From Methylophaga sp. (GTDB lineage Bacteria; Pseudomonadota; Gammaproteobacteria; Nitrosococcales; Methylophagaceae): a stretch of DNA of 64,000 nucleotides. Under the pieces are notes generated by a model. That model searched no databases. It had not been told where the DNA came from and worked only from the letters and a program-made list of their open reading frames with translations. Made by a program: the position numbers and the translations under genes. Of this stretch, positions 48,992 through 58,077 are shown piece after piece (the stretch's first letter is position 1; each line of letters starts with the position of its first letter). The stretch lies in assembly GCA_011053005.1 (NCBI GenBank), contig DRHW01000001.1, positions 1 to 64,000 of the forward strand, written 5' to 3'.

Positions 48992-50056
48992 TCAAAAGAA
49001 AGAGACATCATTATTGCTGACGTGTTCAGCAATCTTAAGTTTACCTTCATGGACTAATGCTGGATAAGAACTGATCTGGTTCCGGCCATTTTCTTTTGCA
49101 TAGTACAAAGCATCATCTGCCATTCCAATCACATCCGTTGCCGATCGCTGGCCCAGCACTTCAACAAAACCTATACTAAGAGTCACATTACCGATTTGTG
49201 GAAATATGTGATTATCAATATTTTGTCGTAATCGATCAAAAGCATTGGCTGCGTGTTGTTCAGTCTTTGCTTTCAACATAACAACAAATTCTTCTCCACC
49301 ATAACGAAATACTAAGTCATCATCTCGCACACAACTATTCATCATTAAACGCGCCACAAGAATAATCACTTCATCGCCATATAAATGGCCATAGTTATCA
49401 TTAATCGTTTTAAAATGATCAATATCTACTACGCCTAGCCAAGTATGTAAATCATCTGAATGTCGTTTTTCATTATCAATATTTGAAACGGAGCTATCGC
49501 CTGTTCCTCGCATTAATACTTTGGTAATTTCAGTATCAAGGGTTTCACGGTTAAATAACCCTGTTAACTTATCGCGTTGCGTTTTATTGATCAAACTTAA
49601 AGAGTTTGAATAGACATGGAGTATACCGCTGATGATTCGTTGCTCATGAACTGATGGATTATTTTTAGAATGACAAACTAATAATGAACAGACCACATTA
49701 TTCACATTTAGTATGGGGTAAACGATATCCCATGCCGTCTTGTCTTTATTAGGTAAAGTTTCTACTTGTTTACTTCCAACCGAAGAAGACAACACACCCT
49801 CTAATTTATCTAAGAGATTATTCTGAAAATATCCATTATCCGATGAAATGATGTTATTTTTCTCATCAATCCGAATAAGCCCAACGAACTTATCATTAAC
49901 GGCCTCTTGTGCCAAAACCATGCACATGGTTTCTATGGAAAACATATCATTAATTGTTTTCAGTACACTCACTTCCAGTAATGCTCGATCGTGATGGCCT
50001 GTAATTTTAATAAGAGCGTTAATTAGTGAGACGCAATGATTATTTTGTTGTTTCAT
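48992..50056 (-). CDS. diguanylate cyclase (GGDEF)
   Basis: 354 aa. N-terminal 170 residues form a GAF-like sensor with no membrane segment; C-terminal GGDEF domain has the active-site sequence GGEEF (FRYGGEEFVVML) and the inhibitory I-site RDDD five residues before it. So it should be active and feedback-inhibited. A Coq7 gene follows within 11 bases or overlaps it. A PilZ protein encoded close by is a possible effector. Confidence 0.93.
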   Translation of the reverse strand: MKQQNNHCVSLINALIKITGHHDRALLEVSVLKTINDMFSIETMCMVLAQEAVNDKFVGLIRIDEKNNIISSDNGYFQNNLLDKLEGVLSSSVGSKQVETLPNKDKTAWDIVYPILNVNNVVCSLLVCHSKNNPSVHEQRIISGILHVYSNSLSLINKTQRDKLTGLFNRETLDTEITKVLMRGTGDSSVSNIDNEKRHSDDLHTWLGVVDIDHFKTINDNYGHLYGDEVIILVARLMMNSCVRDDDLVFRYGGEEFVVMLKAKTEQHAANAFDRLRQNIDNHIFPQIGNVTLSIGFVEVLGQRSATDVIGMADDALYYAKENGRNQISSYPALVHEGKLKIAEHVSNNDVSFF

Positions 50057-50165
50057 AAATTTAAAAGATTTGTAGCTCTTTATATAACAAATTTTTGTTT
50101 TTCCATACCTTATAGAATCACTGTAATTAAGCCAGCCATAGTATTTAATAAATACAAGCTAAAAA

Positions 50166-51116
50166 TTATAATGCTGCAAAAAAGCGTTCTAATGTAGCAG
50201 CTAGTTGTCTCGGATCGAATTTCGGAACGTAAGCATCAGCACCCACACCTTTCCCCATGTCCATATTAGCAGCCGCAGTAAGTGATGAATGCATAATCAC
50301 TGGCAAATGTTTAAATCGTGGATCTGATTTTATTTTTTGCGTTAAAACATAACCATCCATCTCTGGCATTTCAACATCCGTCAATACCAGCTGAATCTCA
50401 GTAATAATATCGCGATTCTCTTTTTCACATTTATCTGCCAATCGATTAAGCAAAATCCATGCTTCGGCACCATTAACTGCACCAACATGCTTTACACCCA
50501 TATGGTCTAGCGCTTTAGTGATTTGCTTGCGAGCAATATTTGAATCATCTGCAAACAAGATGGTGTGTTCCCTGTCGCTATCTAATTTTTCGATACCATC
50601 GAATAGATTATCATCGTAAAAACCACCGGCGTCAGCCAATACTTTCTCAACATCCATAATCATCACTAGGCGCTTATCCGCTAATTCTGATACTGCAGTT
50701 ACCAAACCACCTAGGCGCTTTGAAAGTAAAGGAGGTGGCGCTTTGACTTGTTCCCAGTTTAACCGTTGAATAGTATCAACCGAGTTCACTAAAAATCCTT
50801 GAACATGCGTATTGTATTCGGTAATCATTAGTATTTTGGGTTCATCGGTCGATATTAAATTACAGAATTTCTGTAAATTAATAATAGGCACCATATCACC
50901 ACGTAAGCTCACAAAGCCCTCCACACCTTCCGGCATTTCTGGGGCGCTGGTAATTTCAGGGATATTCATTACTTCACGAACTTTAAATACATTGATACCG
51001 AACACTTCATTTCTGCCGGTTTGATCATTCGTACCGAGGCTAAATAATAAGACCTCAAGGTGATTGGTTCCTGCTAATTTTGTGCGTTCATCAATAGAAT
51101 CAATAAGTGTAGCCAT
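50166..51116 (-). CDS. cheV: chemotaxis protein CheV
   Basis: CheW-like coupling domain (about 20-165, FSLGTNDQTGRNEVFGINVF and SLRGDMVPIINLQKF) joined to a receiver domain with phospho-acceptor in VLTDVEMPEMDGYVL and C-terminal Lys in VPKFDPR. 316 aa, standard CheV. Adapts or couples chemoreceptors to CheA. Monocistronic. The Leu tRNA-like sequence lies upstream on the same strand. Confidence 0.95.
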   Translation of the reverse strand: MATLIDSIDERTKLAGTNHLEVLLFSLGTNDQTGRNEVFGINVFKVREVMNIPEITSAPEMPEGVEGFVSLRGDMVPIINLQKFCNLISTDEPKILMITEYNTHVQGFLVNSVDTIQRLNWEQVKAPPPLLSKRLGGLVTAVSELADKRLVMIMDVEKVLADAGGFYDDNLFDGIEKLDSDREHTILFADDSNIARKQITKALDHMGVKHVGAVNGAEAWILLNRLADKCEKENRDIITEIQLVLTDVEMPEMDGYVLTQKIKSDPRFKHLPVIMHSSLTAAANMDMGKGVGADAYVPKFDPRQLAATLERFFAAL

Positions 51117-51546
51117 AGTGACCTTCTCTAGTTTCTGTTCGAGTAAATGTTAGTTCGACCATTAATCATTTATTGTTTTTGCCGCAAGAATTCGCGCCAA
51201 ACCTACTTAATTTAAAAATTCTGTTCAATAATACCTGTTTATGCTTCATGCAACGAAAACTAATTATTATAATTTCCTCAATAATTGCCGTAAAAGCGGC
51301 AATATTATCCATATGATCAATATTTATAAACTTAAAACTAGCCTATTTGGCTAGCGATAAACGATAAATACATAAACATCATTCAAACTAAGCAACTATC
51401 GCGCCGGATCACATCGCCGAATAATATTTTGATATTTAAGCATTCTTATTTTTAATTTTAGACAAGATTTACAGGAAAATAGTAGCTAATTGTGCTAAAG
51501 ACTATAGAATAGACGTACTTGTAGACTATCAGATAGCCATAAAAGC
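51117..51546. other. AT-rich intergenic region upstream of cheV
   Basis: No gene or repeat seen. It carries the cheV promoter (not identifiable with confidence) and the 3' flank of the tRNA-Leu-like gene. No U-rich terminator follows that tRNA. Confidence 0.4.
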
Positions 51547-51549
51547 GGG

Positions 51550-51633
51550 TACCGAGAGCGAGATTTAAATCTCACACGAATTCAATCCACTAGCACCTGA
51601 AGCTACCCCGTCTACTAATTCTGCCACCTAGGC
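51550..51633 (-). pseudogene. degenerate tRNA-Leu (anticodon CAG)
   Basis: Minus-strand sequence folds into a tRNA-Leu with the correct anticodon loop (CAG at 51597-51599), long variable arm and G-C-rich acceptor, but many normally strict features are broken: acceptor pair 4-69 is U-C, D-stem pairs 10-25 and 12-23 and anticodon pair 27-43 are mismatched, G18 is A, C56 is U, and the T loop reads as eight bases. The 3' end is followed by CCC rather than the encoded CCA seen in the other two tRNA genes here. It has a good promoter (51647-51675). Confidence 0.7.
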
Positions 51634-51646
51634 ATAACAAAAAATT

Positions 51647-51675
51647 ACAATACCGATTGAGAAATACACTGTCAA
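51647..51675 (-). promoter_or_regulatory. sigma-70 promoter of the tRNA-Leu-like gene
   Basis: On the minus strand TTGACA (51670-51675) and TATTGT (51647-51652) are spaced 17 bases, with a start expected about 6-8 bases before the tRNA 5' end (51633). The -35 element overlaps the first base of the rnr start codon. Confidence 0.65.
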
Positions 51676-53843
51676 TGACAAAAGAAAACACACAAGATCC
51701 ACACTCACAACGCGAAGCAGAAAACTACGAAAACCCCATTCCTAGTCGCGAATTTATTCTAGAAATTTTAAAACAAAATGATCGTCCTTTATCACGTCGT
51801 GCCATTTCTAAAGTGCTTGATATCAAAGGCGAAGAACAAACTGAAGCCTTACGCCGCCGCCTACGTGCAATGGAACGAGATGGTCAAATATTGCGCAATC
51901 GTAAAAATGCTTATGACGTTGTTTCAACAAAGAGCCTGATTACCGGTCGTGTTATGGGACATCCAGATGGCTTTGGCTTTCTAATACCTGATGAAGGTGG
52001 TGAAGATCTCTTCCTAAATGATCGTGAAATGCATGTTGTCTTGCACGGTGATTGTGCCATTGCACGAATTAGTGGCGAAGATCGCCGTGGTCGTAAAGAA
52101 GGTCAAATTGTCGAAGTATTGGAACGTGGCAACCCACTCGTTGTTGGCCGCTTAATTACTGATGCAGGATTTTATTATTTAATCCCCAATAATCGTCGTA
52201 TTAGTCAAGATATTTTGATTCCACCAGAAAGTTTAATGGATGCACAAGTCGGGCAAATTGTTGAAATTGAAATTACCGAACATCCTAATAAACATCGCTC
52301 GCCATTAGGTAAAATTGTCAATGTTCTCGGTGACCATATGGCACCAGGTATGGAAATTGAAATCGCATTACGCGCTTTTGATTTGCCGCATGTTTGGTCC
52401 GTTAAGGCACTTGAACAAGCTGAAGCTTTTGGTTCAGAAATACCTAAAGCAGAAATTGAAGGCCGCCTTGATCTACGTGATCTTCCCCTGATAACAATTG
52501 ATGGTGAAGATGCACGTGATTTTGATGATGCGGTGCATGCTGAAAAATTGAAATCTGGCTCGTGGCGTTTATGGGTAGCTATTGCTGACGTATCATCTTA
52601 TGTTCAACCTAAAACCCCGCTTGATAAAGATGCACAAGAACGTGCCACTTCGGTTTATTTTCCAAGCCAAGTTATTCCCATGCTTCCCGAAGCATTATCA
52701 AATGGTTTGTGCTCATTAAACCCTGATGTTGATCGTTTATGCATGGTTTGCGAAATGGTGGTTAATCCAGAAGGTAAATTGGAATCACACAAATTTCATC
52801 AAGCAGTGATGAATTCAAAAGCGCGTCTAACCTATAATAAAGTTGCTGCTATTTTAGTTGATGGCGATAAAGCATTACGCGAACAATATGCCGCCGTTTT
52901 ACCTGGTTTAGAAACAATGTATGACTTATTTAAAGCCATGCTAAAAGCCAGAGAAGAACGTGGCGCTATCGATTTTGAAATGACTGAAACACAATTCATT
53001 TTTGATGAGAACCGCAAACTTAAAACCATTGAACCTCGTGAGCGAAATGATGCACATCGTCTTATTGAAGAATTCATGGTGGCCGCCAATGTTTCTGCTG
53101 CTCAATTCATTTTAAAGCACGAGTTACCCGCCTTATTCCGAGTTCATGAAACACCTGCCGAAGAAAAACTAGCAAGCCTTCGCGAGTTTTTAGGTGAATT
53201 AGGGTTAACATTAGGTGGCGGTGACGAACCACAACCTGAACATTACGCCTCATTACTCAGAAATGCCCATAAACGTCCTGATGCCCATTTGATTCAAACC
53301 GTTATGCTACGCAGTCTTAAACAAGCGGTATATAGTCCAGATAATGTCGGTCATTTTGGTTTGTCACTTGAAGCTTACGCTCACTTTACATCACCTATTC
53401 GCCGTTACCCTGATTTACAAGTTCATCGCGCTATCCGTCATATTATTTCACGTAAGAAAAAGTCCACTTGGCCTGCTACGCATGATGAAATGGTTAAACT
53501 TGGCGAACATTGTTCAATGGCATCACGTCGTGCTGATGAAGCGACGCGTGATGTGAGTGATTGGTTGAAATGTGAGTTTATGCAAGAACGCGTCGGCGAA
53601 GTTCACGAAGGTGTGATCAGTGGCGTAACGAGTTTTGGGATCTTTGTCGAATTAAGCGATATGTACATTGAAGGTTTAGTTCATGTCACCTCATTAAAAA
53701 ATGATTATTATCAATTTGATGCGGCGGGACACCGTCTAATGGGGGAACGCACACGAAAAGTGTACCGTCTAGGTGACAAAGTGGATGTTAAAGTGATGCG
53801 AGTCGATCTCGACGAAAAGAAAATAGATTTAGAACTGGCCTAA
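51675..53843 (+). CDS. rnr: ribonuclease R
   Basis: 3'-5' exoribonuclease of the RNB family that degrades structured RNA. 722 aa from ATG 51675: helix-turn-helix-like N-terminal region (SRRAISKVLDIKG), cold-shock domain, RNB domain with TIDGEDARDFDDAV holding the catalytic aspartates, and a C-terminal S1 domain (GVISGVTSFGIFVELSD). It lacks the extended Lys-rich C-terminus seen in E. coli. GAGAAA lies upstream; the frame opens at 51657 with TTG. Not followed by rlmB; a terminator and tRNA-His come next. Confidence 0.96.
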   Translation: MTKENTQDPHSQREAENYENPIPSREFILEILKQNDRPLSRRAISKVLDIKGEEQTEALRRRLRAMERDGQILRNRKNAYDVVSTKSLITGRVMGHPDGFGFLIPDEGGEDLFLNDREMHVVLHGDCAIARISGEDRRGRKEGQIVEVLERGNPLVVGRLITDAGFYYLIPNNRRISQDILIPPESLMDAQVGQIVEIEITEHPNKHRSPLGKIVNVLGDHMAPGMEIEIALRAFDLPHVWSVKALEQAEAFGSEIPKAEIEGRLDLRDLPLITIDGEDARDFDDAVHAEKLKSGSWRLWVAIADVSSYVQPKTPLDKDAQERATSVYFPSQVIPMLPEALSNGLCSLNPDVDRLCMVCEMVVNPEGKLESHKFHQAVMNSKARLTYNKVAAILVDGDKALREQYAAVLPGLETMYDLFKAMLKAREERGAIDFEMTETQFIFDENRKLKTIEPRERNDAHRLIEEFMVAANVSAAQFILKHELPALFRVHETPAEEKLASLREFLGELGLTLGGGDEPQPEHYASLLRNAHKRPDAHLIQTVMLRSLKQAVYSPDNVGHFGLSLEAYAHFTSPIRRYPDLQVHRAIRHIISRKKKSTWPATHDEMVKLGEHCSMASRRADEATRDVSDWLKCEFMQERVGEVHEGVISGVTSFGIFVELSDMYIEGLVHVTSLKNDYYQFDAAGHRLMGERTRKVYRLGDKVDVKVMRVDLDEKKIDLELA

Positions 53844-53853
53844 GCTCAAATTT

Positions 53854-53892
53854 AATCTGCTACCTTAATCATCTTAAGGTAGCAGATTTTTT
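53854..53892 (+). terminator. Rho-independent terminator of rnr
   Basis: 15-bp stem AATCTGCTACCTTAA (53854-53868) with TTAAGGTAGCAGATT (53874-53888), five-base loop, and a T run. Ten bases after the rnr stop. Confidence 0.9.
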
Positions 53893-53942
53893 GCCAGAAT
53901 ACCGTGTTTAGCCACCTTTGAACTATTTAACAATTATTTTCC

Positions 53943-53970
53943 TTGACCAAATAAATAAAGACGGTAGAAT
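53943..53970 (+). promoter_or_regulatory. sigma-70 promoter of tRNA-His
   Basis: TTGACC (53943-53948), 16-base spacer, TAGAAT (53965-53970), then a GC-rich discriminator GCACGGC as in stringently controlled stable-RNA promoters. About 63 bases before the tRNA. Confidence 0.7.
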
Positions 53971-54033
53971 GCACGGCTTAACTTCATGTTCATTGAAACA
54001 TTCGATTTCAAACATGTTGTAACCATTTAAAAT

Positions 54034-54110
54034 GGTGAGTGTAGCTCAGTTGGTAGAGTCCCGGATTGTGATTCCGGTTGTCGTGGGTTCGAGCCCCATC
54101 ATTCACCCCA
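54034..54110 (+). tRNA. tRNA-His (GTG)
   Basis: Intact cloverleaf with the His-specific extra G at -1 (54034) opposite C73, acceptor GTGAGTG/CATTCAC, anticodon GTG at 54068-54070, T loop TTCGAGC and encoded CCA at 54108-54110. Confidence 0.97.
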
Positions 54111-54710
54111 CTTAAACTTTATCCAAAGTATAATTTAAAATAAAATGCATTAAAAAAAGCGTACTTTCAATCCTTGATATACTCTAGCTTAATGCTCACC
54201 GTACTCTTCCATCATACGATATCACCCCTCTCAGAATCCATACGCCCCCTTAAAACATAACTATAGCCTGCTGCACATAGCTGATTGTATATAGGTATAC
54301 TCAAAAACTAGAATCCCCCTCTCTTACGATATCATACTCAAGGCTTATGCTTTAGCTCATGACAATGATTGCAGTGTTGCGGACTTTGCTAATCTCATCA
54401 AGCCTGCGTCCCGTATTCCTAGTCACATTATTAAAGCTTTATTTGGTAACCACGTTCATATCAGCAGTGTTTATCAGTCGAAACGATGATATATAGTTTA
54501 TGGAACACTTGGAGTTTGGCTTGAAGCCTCTGTTTAAATTATCCGTGCAACTGAGCTGAAGTGTTTATTTTTAACAGTTAGTAAGCTTCGTCAGTCAATT
54601 CTTACACCAGCATCAGCTGATTGCTTATCGTTTTATCATGACTCATTTTATAAGCTATACCCAGAGTCAAAAAGAGCTCTAGATTTATATTTTAATTATC
54701 GGAGAAACTC
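54111..54710. other. gene-free region between tRNA-His and BON gene
   Basis: 600 bases with no convincing gene. One frame is open at 54295-54489 (65 codons, ending in TGA, no start with a ribosome site) and reads like a fragment of a protein (VADFANLIKPASRIPSHIIK); it may be a decayed gene. A ribosome binding site GGAGA precedes the BON gene at its right end. Confidence 0.4.
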
Positions 54711-55022
54711 ATGAAATCTATTATTAAAAGCTTATTATTAGCAACTGCATTATCAGCACCATTAATCACGATGGCAGCTGAAGGCGATAGTTTGGAAACT
54801 AAAGTTAGCGATTCAGTCATCACAACTAAAGTGAAAGCAGCATTCGCAACAGATGATATGGTTGAAGCTACAGATATTAAAGTTGAAACAGACAGTGATG
54901 GAATGGTTGAGCTCTCTGGTACTGCTGCCACTAAAGCTGAAGCAGATAAAGCCGTAACATTAACAAAATCAGTAGAAGGCGTTACTGGTATTAAAGATAG
55001 TATTACGATTACAGACGAATAG
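54711..55022 (+). CDS. BON-domain periplasmic protein (OsmY-like)
   Basis: 103 aa: signal peptide ending after about residue 22 (LITMAA), then one BON domain (DSVITTKVKAAFATDDMVEA, VELSGTAATKAEADKAV). BON proteins bind phospholipids and help outer-membrane stability under osmotic stress; that role is known for the family and inferred here. GGAGA upstream. Monocistronic. Confidence 0.9.
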   Translation: MKSIIKSLLLATALSAPLITMAAEGDSLETKVSDSVITTKVKAAFATDDMVEATDIKVETDSDGMVELSGTAATKAEADKAVTLTKSVEGVTGIKDSITITDE

Positions 55023-55066
55023 TTAGTAGTATTGTTCTATTTAAAGATATTAGATTGAATAGTACA

Positions 55067-55133
55067 AGGTTAGTGTAGTCATTTTATGAAGCTCGACTTC
55101 TTTTGTTGACCTCAAGTGTGATTACACTAACCT
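55067..55133. repeat. intergenic inverted repeat between BON gene and lexA
   Basis: Arms AGGTTAGTGTA (55067-55077) and TACACTAACCT (55123-55133) flank 45 bases that include a smaller hairpin GAAG-CTCGA-CTTC. It lies between convergent genes and may be a terminator or a structured repeat. Confidence 0.5.
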
Positions 55134-55191
55134 ATTTATTATTTATGACTCCAATTTTAGCTATTGAACAAAATCAAATAGTGCCAAATAG

Positions 55192-55800
55192 TTAAGAGTA
55201 CGTACGTAATTGACCAACAACGACCCCTTGAATCATAACTCGCTCGCTCGGCAGCGTTACTGGTTCATAATCAGCATTAGCAGGCTGTAAAGTAACAGTG
55301 CCGTTATCATTAATAAGCAATGTTTTTAAAGTCGCATCATGAAAGTCTACAAGCGCTAATACAATATCACCATGATTTGCTGTGCGCTGCTCTTGTAACA
55401 CAACATAATCACCGGACATGATAGCTTTATCAATCATTGAATCACCGTTTACTTTCAATACAAATCTGCCGCTCCCACTAAACATATCACCCAAATCTAT
55501 TTCAGATTCATCATGCACGGCTTCAATTAAACGACCTGCTGCAACTCTGCCTAATAAAGGTAAAATGACTGAAATCTTTTCGGATTCATTATGCCGTTGA
55601 ACTAAACGTAAACCACGTGATTTACCGACTACCCGCTCAATTAAACCTTCGTTGACCAGTGCTTGAATATAATTATGGACTGATCCTTGTGAAGATAAGC
55701 CAATCCCGTGAGCAACTTCTGATAATAAAGGTGCGCGGTCATGCTCATCAAAATAATGAACAATAAAGTCGTATGTATCTTGCTGGCGATCCGTTAGCAT
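55192..55800 (-). CDS. lexA: LexA repressor
   Basis: SOS repressor with self-cleavage. From ATG 55800 (202 aa): winged helix with APLLSEVAHGIGLSSQGSV; cleavage site Ala-Gly in LGRVAAGRLIEA near 84-95; catalytic Ser in GDSMIDKAI and Lys in LKTLL. GAGG seven bases upstream; GTG at 55812 would add four residues. The recognition helix differs from that of E. coli LexA, and I find no CTG-N10-CAG box upstream, so its operator may be different. Alone, convergent with the BON gene. Confidence 0.92.
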   Translation of the reverse strand: MLTDRQQDTYDFIVHYFDEHDRAPLLSEVAHGIGLSSQGSVHNYIQALVNEGLIERVVGKSRGLRLVQRHNESEKISVILPLLGRVAAGRLIEAVHDESEIDLGDMFSGSGRFVLKVNGDSMIDKAIMSGDYVVLQEQRTANHGDIVLALVDFHDATLKTLLINDNGTVTLQPANADYEPVTLPSERVMIQGVVVGQLRTYS

Positions 55801-56046
55801 TTTCTGCCTCACACATAATAAGAATATATTAAGAAGAAAATATAGAGAATATTTATGGTTTGGTCAATACGTTTCTTTCATCGTTTGAAATATTATTATT
55901 TTTCCAGATAAATTAAATAATATTCACTTTACCGATAGCTAGATAATAAAACGATGTATACATATACTCGTATCATCTCACAAGAGTTCATTCAGCCTCT
56001 CATACGAACTTGCGTAATATTTTTATCAGATAAGGATCTACTTACT

Positions 56047-56700
56047 ATGAGTTTAATAGTCTATGGCTTTCCGCTTTCTCCATTCGTACGTAAACTGTTT
56101 TTTTGCTTAGCAGAAAAAGGCATCGATTATCAGCTGGAAACTGTACCTCCCTTTAACCAACCTTCATGGTTTCGTGAAATTAGTCCTCTAGGGCGTATTC
56201 CCGCGATTAAGGATGGTGATTTAACCCTCGCCGACTCAAGCGTTATCTGCCAATATTTTGAAGACAAATATCCCGACCTAACAAAGTTACTAGGAAAAAA
56301 TGCCGAACAGCATGCCAAAGTGCGTTGGTTAGAAAAATATGCGGATTATGAATTGGCGCCACTAACGACCTTCACCGTCTTTCTACATCGAGTAGTAAAC
56401 CCGAGCATGAATAAACCTTGTGATGAAAAAACAGTACAGGCCGCTTTAGCTGACAAATTGCCAGCTCATTTTGACTATCTTGAACAAAGTCTGGGACATG
56501 CTGAATTTTTTGTTGATGATAACTTGAGTCTAGCCGACTTGGCATTTACGTGCCAGATGATCAATATGGAACACGCTGGCGAACAATTAGATAATGAACG
56601 CTGGCCAAATCTCGCAGCTCTTTTTGCTCGTATCAAAGCACGTCCTTACATGCAGGCTTTGTTACAAAAAGAGTATCAACTGCTCTCTTCAATGAAGTAA
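56047..56700 (+). CDS. glutathione S-transferase family protein
   Basis: 217 aa. N-terminal thioredoxin-fold domain with YGFPLSPFVRKLFFCLAEKG and the glutathione-site segment GRIPAIKDGDLTLADSSVIC; helical C-terminal domain. ATG at 56047 preceded by AAGGAT; the longer open frame from 55954 is unlikely. Substrate unknown. Divergent from lexA by about 250 bases. Confidence 0.93.
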   Translation: MSLIVYGFPLSPFVRKLFFCLAEKGIDYQLETVPPFNQPSWFREISPLGRIPAIKDGDLTLADSSVICQYFEDKYPDLTKLLGKNAEQHAKVRWLEKYADYELAPLTTFTVFLHRVVNPSMNKPCDEKTVQAALADKLPAHFDYLEQSLGHAEFFVDDNLSLADLAFTCQMINMEHAGEQLDNERWPNLAALFARIKARPYMQALLQKEYQLLSSMK

Positions 56701-56744
56701 TGCTGACGTTTGTTTATCGATATTAAAATAAGCTTTTGTAAAAC

Positions 56745-56788
56745 AAGGGCAAAATCTATGCTAACAACTCACCAGATTTTGCCCTTTT
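56745..56788. terminator. bidirectional terminator GST/antiporter
   Basis: AAGGGCAAAATCT (56745-56757) with AGATTTTGCCCTT (56774-56786) and a T run on the plus strand. It lies between convergent genes. Confidence 0.75.
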
Positions 56789-56799
56789 ATTATCAATAT

Positions 56800-58077
56800 T
56801 TAGATACGATTTGTCTTCGCGGCTTGGATGCTTTTTTCAATCATTGGGCCAATTGTCGAACCTTGAACAACGATAGAGAAGATCACTACCACATACGTCA
56901 TAATCAATAATAAAGTATGACAATCAACCCCATTAACCATGAGGCGGCCTTCAGGAATAGAAGCAGCCATCGCTAATGCTAAACCACCGCGTAATCCACC
57001 CCATGTCAGAATTTTAATGGAATGCGCATCATATTTACGATATCTACGGAAGCCAATATAAGGCAAAGCTACACTAATAAACCTTGCTAACAATACCAAT
57101 GGAATCATAAGCATGCCAAGTCCAACTTGTGCCCATGTTACGGGCATAATGACCAGCATTAAACCAATTAATAAAAATAATAAGGCATTCAAAAAAGCAT
57201 CAACGGTATGCCAGAAATGCGACAACGTTTGTTGGCTGTGTTCTGAAAATCCAACTGTACGAGTCACATTACCAATCACAATACCACTTACTACCATGGC
57301 TAGCGGGCCTGAGATCTCAAGCACGTTAGCAAGTGCATACCCAGCAGTCGGAATACAAAGTGTGATTAATAATTCGATACTCGAATCAGAAGTGCGGCAA
57401 ATCAACCAATGAGCTATCCCCGCTAATACTATACCAAAGACAATACCCCCTACCGCATCGACTAGGAAGATTTCGACTACACCAGAAAAAGTAGGCTCTT
57501 TTCCTAAAAATGCTAATGCAAAAATAGTGGTAAACACAACCAAACCGACACCGTCATTAAACAACGACTCCCCTTCTACTTGGACAGAAATATTCTCTGG
57601 CGCACGCATTTTCTTAATAATAGCCAACACAGCAATGGGATCGGTCGGGCTAATTAACGCGCCAAACAGCATGCAATAAAGTAACGGTAAGTGCCAGCCA
57701 AACAAGCCTAATGTCCAATAGCTTAAATAGCCAATTAACACCGTCGAGATCAGTGTTGAGGCGAGCGCCATGATGGTAATTTCCCATCGCTGTTTTCTAA
57801 GCAGGTGCAAATCAATCTCTAATGCTCCAGCAAACAACAAAAAGCCCAACATACCTTTTAATAACAATAAATTGAAGTTAAGTCCTTCAAAGGATTGCCT
57901 AATTGATTCAGCCACTTCATTACCAGAAAACTTGATCAAAACCATTAGCAATAACGACATCACCACTGAGCCAGATGTAATGGCGATGGTAGTTTGTAAT
58001 CTCAGTAAATACTCATTAGCAAAGGCAAGAAATATCGACACAGCCGATAAGAAACAAAGAAAATACCAAGCGTTCAA
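56800..58077 (-). CDS. cation/proton antiporter, CPA1 type
   Basis: 425-residue inner-membrane protein with about 12 helices. The CPA1 core motif is visible as ISPTDPIAVLAI and the GESLFNDGVGLVVF segment with the conserved Asp. Likely Na+/H+ exchange, in line with a saline habitat; K+ specificity cannot be excluded. No C-terminal regulatory domain. Monocistronic. Confidence 0.92.
   Translation of the reverse strand: MNAWYFLCFLSAVSIFLAFANEYLLRLQTTIAITSGSVVMSLLLMVLIKFSGNEVAESIRQSFEGLNFNLLLLKGMLGFLLFAGALEIDLHLLRKQRWEITIMALASTLISTVLIGYLSYWTLGLFGWHLPLLYCMLFGALISPTDPIAVLAIIKKMRAPENISVQVEGESLFNDGVGLVVFTTIFALAFLGKEPTFSGVVEIFLVDAVGGIVFGIVLAGIAHWLICRTSDSSIELLITLCIPTAGYALANVLEISGPLAMVVSGIVIGNVTRTVGFSEHSQQTLSHFWHTVDAFLNALLFLLIGLMLVIMPVTWAQVGLGMLMIPLVLLARFISVALPYIGFRRYRKYDAHSIKILTWGGLRGGLALAMAASIPEGRLMVNGVDCHTLLLIMTYVVVIFSIVVQGSTIGPMIEKSIQAAKTNRI

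Noticed and set aside
55889-55924. AT-only inverted repeat AATATTATT/AATAATATT upstream of lexA as operator
   Set aside because: AT-rich background makes chance likely; 18-base spacing does not fit a known LexA site.
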